DNA of 18,520 nt, from the NCBI GenBank assembly GCA_947377425.1, contig CANCFZ010000024.1, positions 1 to 18,520 on the forward strand. Reading direction: 5' to 3'. The position numbers and the translations under genes are program-made. The number at the start of each line of letters is the position of its first letter. The first letter of the stretch is position 1. The notes below the pieces were generated by a model. It had not been told where the DNA came from and searched no databases. It saw nothing but the letters and a program-made list of their open reading frames with translations. Below are positions 14,110 through 18,520 of this stretch, piece after piece. The DNA comes from Flavobacteriaceae bacterium. GTDB taxonomy: Bacteria; Bacteroidota; Bacteroidia; Flavobacteriales; Flavobacteriaceae.

Positions 14110-15300
14110 ATGATTATAGAACCAAGAATGCGTGGCTTTATTTGTTTGACAGCTCACCCAAAAGGATGCGAGCAAAATGTAAAAAATCAAATAGAATATG
14201 TAAAATCAAAAGGAAAAATTGATGGTGCTAAACGTGTTTTAGTTATTGGTGCATCAACAGGATTTGGTATGGCATCAAGAATATCAAGTGCTTTTGGTTG
14301 TGACGCAGCTACAATTGGGGTGTTCTTTGAAAAACCACCAACAGAAGGAAAAACCGCTTCACCAGGTTGGTATAATTCGGCAGCATTTGAGAATGAAGCT
14401 CATAAAGCTGGTTTGTATGCCAAAAGTATCAATGGAGATGCGTTTTCTAAAGAAGTAAAACAACAAACATTAGACATGATTAAATCTGATTTAGGTCAGG
14501 TTGATTTGGTGATTTATAGTTTAGCTTCTCCAGTTCGTATGCATCCACAAACAGGAGTTCTGCATCGTTCAACTTTAAAACCAATTGGAACAACATTTAC
14601 TAATAAAACTGTTGATTTTCATACAGGAAATGTTAGCCAAGTTTCAATAGAACCAGCTAATCAAGAAGATATTGATAATACTGTTAAAGTAATGGGTGGT
14701 GAAGATTGGTCAATGTGGATAGAAGATTTGAAGAATGCTGGGTTATTGGCTACAGGAGCAACAACAATTGCATATTCTTATATAGGACCAGCAGTTACAG
14801 AAGCCGTTTACAGAAAAGGAACTATAGGTAGAGCAAAAGATAATCTTGAAGCTTCGGCATTTACAATAACAGATAGTTTAAAAGATATAAATGGAAAAGC
14901 TTATGTTTCTGTAAATAAAGCATTAGTTACTCAAGCAAGTTCGGCAATTCCGGTAATTCCGTTATATATTTCATTGTTGTATAAGATAATGAAAGCAGAT
15001 GGAATTCACGAAGGCTGTATAGAACAAATCCAAAGATTATATAGTGAAAGATTATACACTGGAAAAGATGTTTCAACGGATTCAAGCGGAAGAATAAGAA
15101 TTGACGATTGGGAAATGCGTGATGATGTTCAAGCAGAAGTTTCTGATTTATGGACAAAAGCAACAACAGAAACACTACCAGAAATTGGTGATCTAGCGGG
15201 TTATAAGCAAGATTTTTTAAATTTATTTGGATTTGGTTTTGATGGTGTTGATTATAATATAGATGCTAATGAAATGGTAATGGTTTCAAGTATAGAATAA
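14110..15300 (+). CDS. fabV: Enoyl-ACP / trans-2-enoyl-CoA reductase FabV
   Basis: FabV reduces the trans-2 double bond in the last step of each fatty-acid elongation cycle, using NADH. It is the large, triclosan-insensitive type of enoyl reductase. The 396 aa match the family length. The N-terminal MIIEPRMRGFICLTAHPKGC is typical, and the nucleotide-binding loop is GASTGFGMASR (48-57). The active site Y-x8-K is Y234 and K243 in VYRKGTIGRAK, preceded by YSYIGPAVT. The C-terminal FAD_binding_9-like region is marked by GRIRIDDWEMRDDVQ, and the tail by FGFGFDGVDYN. It is a single-gene unit with its own promoter and terminator. Confidence 0.96.
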   Translation: MIIEPRMRGFICLTAHPKGCEQNVKNQIEYVKSKGKIDGAKRVLVIGASTGFGMASRISSAFGCDAATIGVFFEKPPTEGKTASPGWYNSAAFENEAHKAGLYAKSINGDAFSKEVKQQTLDMIKSDLGQVDLVIYSLASPVRMHPQTGVLHRSTLKPIGTTFTNKTVDFHTGNVSQVSIEPANQEDIDNTVKVMGGEDWSMWIEDLKNAGLLATGATTIAYSYIGPAVTEAVYRKGTIGRAKDNLEASAFTITDSLKDINGKAYVSVNKALVTQASSAIPVIPLYISLLYKIMKADGIHEGCIEQIQRLYSERLYTGKDVSTDSSGRIRIDDWEMRDDVQAEVSDLWTKATTETLPEIGDLAGYKQDFLNLFGFGFDGVDYNIDANEMVMVSSIE

Positions 15301-15328
15301 ATTGTTTATCTTTTTTTTATAAAATTAT

Positions 15329-15354
15329 GCTCATAAGTTTTGTGAGCTTTTTTT
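15329..15354 (+). terminator. Intrinsic terminator after fabV
   Basis: GCTCATAA (15329-15336) pairs with TTGTGAGC (15340-15347) over 8 bp including one G-T pair. The loop is 3 nt (GTT) and seven T follow (15348-15354). It begins 28 bp after the fabV stop and separates it from the secreted-protein gene. Confidence 0.85.
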
Positions 15355-15396
15355 ATTTCCTTATTTTTATAAATTAATAATAAAAAATATATTTTT

Positions 15397-17178
15397 ATGA
15401 AGAAAATTACTTTACTTTTTTTAATGTTTATGTCTGCGTTCGCTTTTGCGCAATTCCCAGCACCTTATTGCGGACCATTAACATTTACTAATAATGTTGA
15501 GCCAATTACTTTGGTAAATTTTGCTGGAATTAATAATTCAACTGATGCAACTGTTGGTTCTGCGAATCCTGCTCACGAGGATTTTACAGCAATTATAGGA
15601 AATGTTTTGGCTGGAAGCACTTATCCAATTACTTTAAAGGGTAACACAGATGGTGCTTCTTATACTACTAAGTTAAGAGTTTATATCGATTGGAATCAAA
15701 ACAATGATTTCACAGATGCAGGTGAATCTTATGATATTGGAAATATAACTGGATCAACAGGAACTGATGCCATACAATTAGTAGGAAGCATTATAGTTCC
15801 AACAACAGCTTTAGCTGGTAATACTCGTATGAGAGTAATAAAAAAATATAATTCTTATGCAACATCATGTCAAACAGGTTCTGGTTGGGGTCAAGCAGAA
15901 GATTATACTTTAACTGTAACTATTCCGGCTTGTTTAGGAGCATCTTCGGGTATAGCAACTGTAACATCGTCTACTACTGCGGATTTAAGTTGGACTTCTG
16001 GAGGAGCAACAGATGTTGAAGTTATGATTCAATTAGCAGGAACTGGGACTCCATCTGCTGCTAATAATACAGGTGTAAATGTATCTGGAACTACTTATTC
16101 AGCTACTAGTTTAACTCCTCAAACTGCTTATGAATTTTATGTAAGAAGTGAGTGTGTAATTGGAACTACTTTTAGTACTTGGTCTGGACCATTTTCTTTT
16201 AATACAACTCAACTTCCAGGTTGCACTACTTTAATTGATCCAGCAGATGGAGCAATTGATATTCCTGTAGGAGATACAACTTTTACATGGAATACACCTT
16301 CTACAGGAGATCCTGCAACAAGTTATGATTTTTATGCAAGCATTGCATTACCTTTAACTACTGCTGATTTAATAGGGAATTATACTACAACATCTGCTTT
16401 AATAACACTTTCGGGTTATAATACTACTTTTTATTGGACTGTTGTTCCTAAAAATGTTGCTGGTGAAGCTACAGGATGTATAGGCTCTCCTTCTAGTTTT
16501 ACAACTGCTGGACCACCTCCACCACCTTTAAATGATGATTGTGCAAGTGCTACTGCTATAACAACATTACCATATAGTTTTACTCAAGATGATGCAATCG
16601 GAGCAACTAATAATGCTGGATTTATTACAGGTTGTCCTGATGGAATGAATGATGGAGTTTGGTATACTGTAGTTGGGGATGGAGCTGATATTACTATAAC
16701 ATCAACCCCAACAGGTTCGTTGTTTGACCCTCAGATAGGAGTTTATACGGGAAGTTGTGATGCTTTTAATTGTGAAGGAACTGCTGATGTTGGTTTTGAA
16801 GGAGATTTAGAAACATATACTATTTCTTCCTCAATTATTGGAACAACTTACTATATTAATATTGGTAATTATAGTGGTTTTACTGACAATGAAGAAGGTA
16901 GTTTTGTTCTTGATGTATCAAGTACATTAGCAAGTGCTACTTTTAACACAACAAAATTTTCAATTTCCCCAAACCCAGTGAAAGATGTATTAAATATTTC
17001 TAATTCAACTACTATTTCTAAAATTGAAGTAATTAATCTTTTAGGGCAAGAAATGATTGTTAAGTCTCTGAATGAAAATCAAGGACAAATTGATATGTCA
17101 CAACTTTCTACAGGAACTTATTTAGTTAAATTAACTTCTGATAATCAAGTTAAAACTATTAAAGTTATTAAAGAATAA
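15397..17178 (+). CDS. Secreted multidomain adhesin-like protein, type IX secretion cargo
   Basis: This 593-aa protein is exported through Sec and then the type IX system. The signal peptide is MKKITLLFLMFMSAFAFA, with mature Gln at 19. Next comes a GEVED-like domain (about 25-172) with RVYIDWNQNNDFTDAGES, TRMRVIKKY and GQAEDYTL. A fibronectin type III module (about 177-271) and a second Ig/FN3-like module (about 275-370) follow, then a Pro linker (PPPPP, near 372) and a beta domain opening NDDCASATAITTLP with the Bacteroidota pattern GVWYTVVGDG. The last 75 or so residues are a type A sorting domain: FSISPNPVKDVLNIS, LLGQEM, LSTGTYLVKL and KVIKE at the end. No enzyme motif is seen. It is probably a surface or adhesive protein. 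Confidence 0.9.
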   Translation: MKKITLLFLMFMSAFAFAQFPAPYCGPLTFTNNVEPITLVNFAGINNSTDATVGSANPAHEDFTAIIGNVLAGSTYPITLKGNTDGASYTTKLRVYIDWNQNNDFTDAGESYDIGNITGSTGTDAIQLVGSIIVPTTALAGNTRMRVIKKYNSYATSCQTGSGWGQAEDYTLTVTIPACLGASSGIATVTSSTTADLSWTSGGATDVEVMIQLAGTGTPSAANNTGVNVSGTTYSATSLTPQTAYEFYVRSECVIGTTFSTWSGPFSFNTTQLPGCTTLIDPADGAIDIPVGDTTFTWNTPSTGDPATSYDFYASIALPLTTADLIGNYTTTSALITLSGYNTTFYWTVVPKNVAGEATGCIGSPSSFTTAGPPPPPLNDDCASATAITTLPYSFTQDDAIGATNNAGFITGCPDGMNDGVWYTVVGDGADITITSTPTGSLFDPQIGVYTGSCDAFNCEGTADVGFEGDLETYTISSSIIGTTYYINIGNYSGFTDNEEGSFVLDVSSTLASATFNTTKFSISPNPVKDVLNISNSTTISKIEVINLLGQEMIVKSLNENQGQIDMSQLSTGTYLVKLTSDNQVKTIKVIKE

Positions 17179-17202
17179 TTTTAGTTACTTTTTGAATATT
17201 TA

Positions 17203-17228
17203 AAAAGTCCTGCTTCGGCGGGACTTTT
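17203..17228. terminator. Bidirectional terminator between convergent genes
   Basis: AAAAGTCCTGC (17203-17213) pairs with GCGGGACTTTT (17218-17228) through 11 bp with one G-T pair, closed by a TTCG tetraloop (17214-17217). The stem ends in T on one strand and in T (AAAAA on the plus strand) on the other, so it can end the secreted-protein transcript and also the leftward one from 17241. Confidence 0.88.
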
Positions 17229-17240
17229 CGATTTATAGAT

Positions 17241-17681
17241 TTAGGATTCCCATAACTTTATCCACCTTTCTTTATTTGCTTTTAAATCTTCAAGTTTTGA
17301 ATTGAGTTTGTTATCTTCAATATATATATTAAGATTATTTAGAGTAATAATTTCTTCGGTTCCTATATATTGAAAAGGACAGCAAAGTGTTTCATTCCAT
17401 GAATCTTTCCATATTTCAGAAAGAATAAAATGTGCAATTACACCTTTATTTTCATTCTCTAAAATTTTTATTAGTTCAGGAGTTGCAGGTTTTCCAATTT
17501 CAATAATTTTTGCTCCAGCATTACTGTTTATTCTCGGTGATAAGGTTTTTAATAAAACAATATAAGCGTCTTTATTATCAATTATCTGAATTAATGAATC
17601 TAAAGTTCTTATTTGTGAATAATTGGTATTACCTAATATTAGTAATAGTAGTACAATCGAATTTTTTATATAATTTGTCAT
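17241..17681 (-). CDS. Small exported protein of unknown function
   Basis: This is a 146-aa protein that I do not recognise. The N-terminus (MTNYIKNSIVLLLLILGNTNYSQ) is a good Sec signal, with cleavage likely near residue 22, so it should be periplasmic or secreted. The mature part begins RTLDSLIQIID. The middle (GAKIIEIGKPATPELIKILENEN, then GVIAHFILSEIW) resembles a single HEAT-like helical repeat of the kind seen in small Bacteroidota periplasmic proteins. There is an adjacent Cys pair (ETLCCPF) near residue 100. The tail is Lys/Trp-rich (KERWIKLWES). It lies 34 bp downstream of the kinase gene on the same strand, so co-transcription is possible. It ends 12 bp from the bidirectional terminator. 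Confidence 0.6.
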   Translation of the reverse strand: MTNYIKNSIVLLLLILGNTNYSQIRTLDSLIQIIDNKDAYIVLLKTLSPRINSNAGAKIIEIGKPATPELIKILENENKGVIAHFILSEIWKDSWNETLCCPFQYIGTEEIITLNNLNIYIEDNKLNSKLEDLKANKERWIKLWES

Positions 17682-17715
17682 TATAAGAATATCAAGATAG
17701 ATTTGAAATAAACAA

Positions 17716-18520
17716 CTATTCTTTAAAATAGTGTTGCAGAATAATTAAAAACTCATGCTTATTAATTGGTTTTGAAATATGATTATTACAGCCCGCATCT
17801 AATGCTAATTGTATATCATCACTAAGGGCATAGGCTGTTTGAGCAATAATAACAATTTTTTTATTAAACTCACGAATTAATTTACAAGCATCATAGCCAG
17901 TCATAAGAGGCATTTTCATATCCATCATGATTAAATCAATATCAGGATTGTTTCTACACATTTCTACAGCATCAGCTCCATTAGAGACATTAATAATTTC
18001 TTTACTAAATTGTTGAACGGTTTTATTTATAAAAAGTTTAGATATTTCATCATCTTCTGCAATTAGAATTTTTAGTTTTTTTAAATGAATAACAATTTCA
18101 TTATCTAATGACACATTATTAACAATTAGTTTTTGTGCTATGGTGGTGTTATAAGGAATGCTAAAATAAAAAGTACTACCGTTTTCTTCTTCACTTTCTA
18201 TCCATATTTTACCGCCGAGCATTTCTACATAAGCTTTCGAGATTGATAAACCTAATCCCGCTCCTTGTTTAGCCATTTTATCAGTAATATCGGCTTGTAT
18301 AAATCGCTCAAAAACATCTTCTTGCCTGTCTTTTGGAATTCCTATGCCTGTGTCTTTTACGAAAAATTCTAAGTAGGTACCTTTTTTAAGATATCCAAAT
18401 TCTATATATCCTTCATTTGAATATTTGATGGCATTTTTAACTAAATTTATAAGTACAGCAAAAATCTTTTCTCGATCGGTGTTTATGATTGAGTCTTCAA
18501 AAGGCAAATTTTTAAAACAA
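17716..18520 (-). CDS. Hybrid sensor histidine kinase / response regulator (5' part outside window)
   Basis: This is the 3' part of a two-component hybrid kinase. The frame is open to the right window edge, and the residues before LPFEDS (NK and others) are still coding, so the TTG near 18507 is not the start. The ATPase domain shows the N box (DREKIFAVLINLVKNAIKYS), G1 (VKDTGIGIP), F box (FERFIQAD) and G2 (GAGLGLSISKAYVEMLGG). A receiver domain follows with acidic pocket AEDDE, the phospho-acceptor Asp in MMDMKMP (codon 17920-17922), the Thr of AQTAYA and the Lys of SKPIN. The sensor and His-phosphorylation domains are outside the window, so the signal cannot be inferred. The protein ends right after the receiver. 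Confidence 0.93.
   Translation of the reverse strand, partial: CFKNLPFEDSIINTDREKIFAVLINLVKNAIKYSNEGYIEFGYLKKGTYLEFFVKDTGIGIPKDRQEDVFERFIQADITDKMAKQGAGLGLSISKAYVEMLGGKIWIESEEENGSTFYFSIPYNTTIAQKLIVNNVSLDNEIVIHLKKLKILIAEDDEISKLFINKTVQQFSKEIINVSNGADAVEMCRNNPDIDLIMMDMKMPLMTGYDACKLIREFNKKIVIIAQTAYALSDDIQLALDAGCNNHISKPINKHEFLIILQHYFKE

Noticed and set aside
14927..15175. Antisense open frame inside fabV
   Set aside because: It is a shadow of a well-identified gene with no recognisable protein features.
17682..17715. Separate promoter for the small exported protein on the minus strand
   Set aside because: TATCTTGA is the only near match and no -33 box stands at a suitable distance. Readthrough from the kinase gene is as likely.
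1..18520. Defence system, phage, IS element, CRISPR array, tRNA or rRNA
   Set aside because: No transposase, nuclease, integrase, direct-repeat array or cloverleaf-like sequence was seen. No gene-free stretch exceeds about 210 bp, and the genes are mostly core functions.

Overview
The window looks like chromosomal DNA of a flavobacterium (Bacteroidota, Flavobacteriia, most likely Flavobacterium or a close relative). Supporting signs are the strong A+T bias, A-rich leaders mostly without Shine-Dalgarno sequences, Bacteroidota-type promoters (TTTG-like box, about 19 bp, TAnnTTTG), the gene order rpsF-rpsR-rplI with no ssb or priB between, DUF6495, DUF6913 and DUF4835/PorD genes, and a cargo protein with a type IX secretion C-terminal sorting domain. 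Most of the window is ordinary core genome. No phage, insertion sequence, CRISPR array, tRNA or rRNA was seen.

Layout: (1) 1-1095, end of the ribosomal operon rpsF(partial)-rpsR-rplI closed by a strong terminator. (2) 1098-1794, a 208-bp gap carrying an inverted pair of an interspersed-type repeat, then a DUF6495 gene, then a long hairpin plus T-tract that runs directly into the start codon of ligA. (3) 1795-5902, ligA (NAD-dependent DNA ligase) followed by three tandem genes for multi-pass membrane proteins resembling the YhhN/TMEM86 (lysoplasmalogenase) family. The first overlaps ligA by 11 bp. (4) 5888-7550, minus strand: a 5'-nucleotidase split over two genes, a lipoprotein with the C-terminal nucleotide-binding domain and an RR-signal metallophosphatase with the catalytic domain. 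(5) 7629-14043, plus strand: DUF6913-dapA, then bamD-rpoZ-coaBC-porD-recN, tightly spaced. (6) 14110-15354, fabV with its own promoter and terminator. (7) 15397-17228, a secreted T9SS protein with a terminator that can serve both strands. (8) 17241-18520, minus strand: a small exported protein of unknown function and the 3' part of a hybrid histidine kinase running off the window end.

The genes cover translation, DNA joining and repair (ligA, recN), lysine and peptidoglycan precursor supply (dapA), outer-membrane assembly (bamD), transcription (rpoZ), coenzyme A synthesis (coaBC), gliding/secretion (porD and the T9SS cargo) and fatty-acid elongation (fabV). The least explained piece is the triplet of YhhN-like membrane proteins. 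In my hand alignment the two conserved acidic positions of the family are altered to different degrees in each copy, which suggests one possibly active member and two non-catalytic relatives. Other points worth a look are the hairpin abutting ligA, the split 5'-nucleotidase, and CoaC-domain substitutions at two positions important in E. coli. I did not find convincing evidence of a wholly new multi-gene system.
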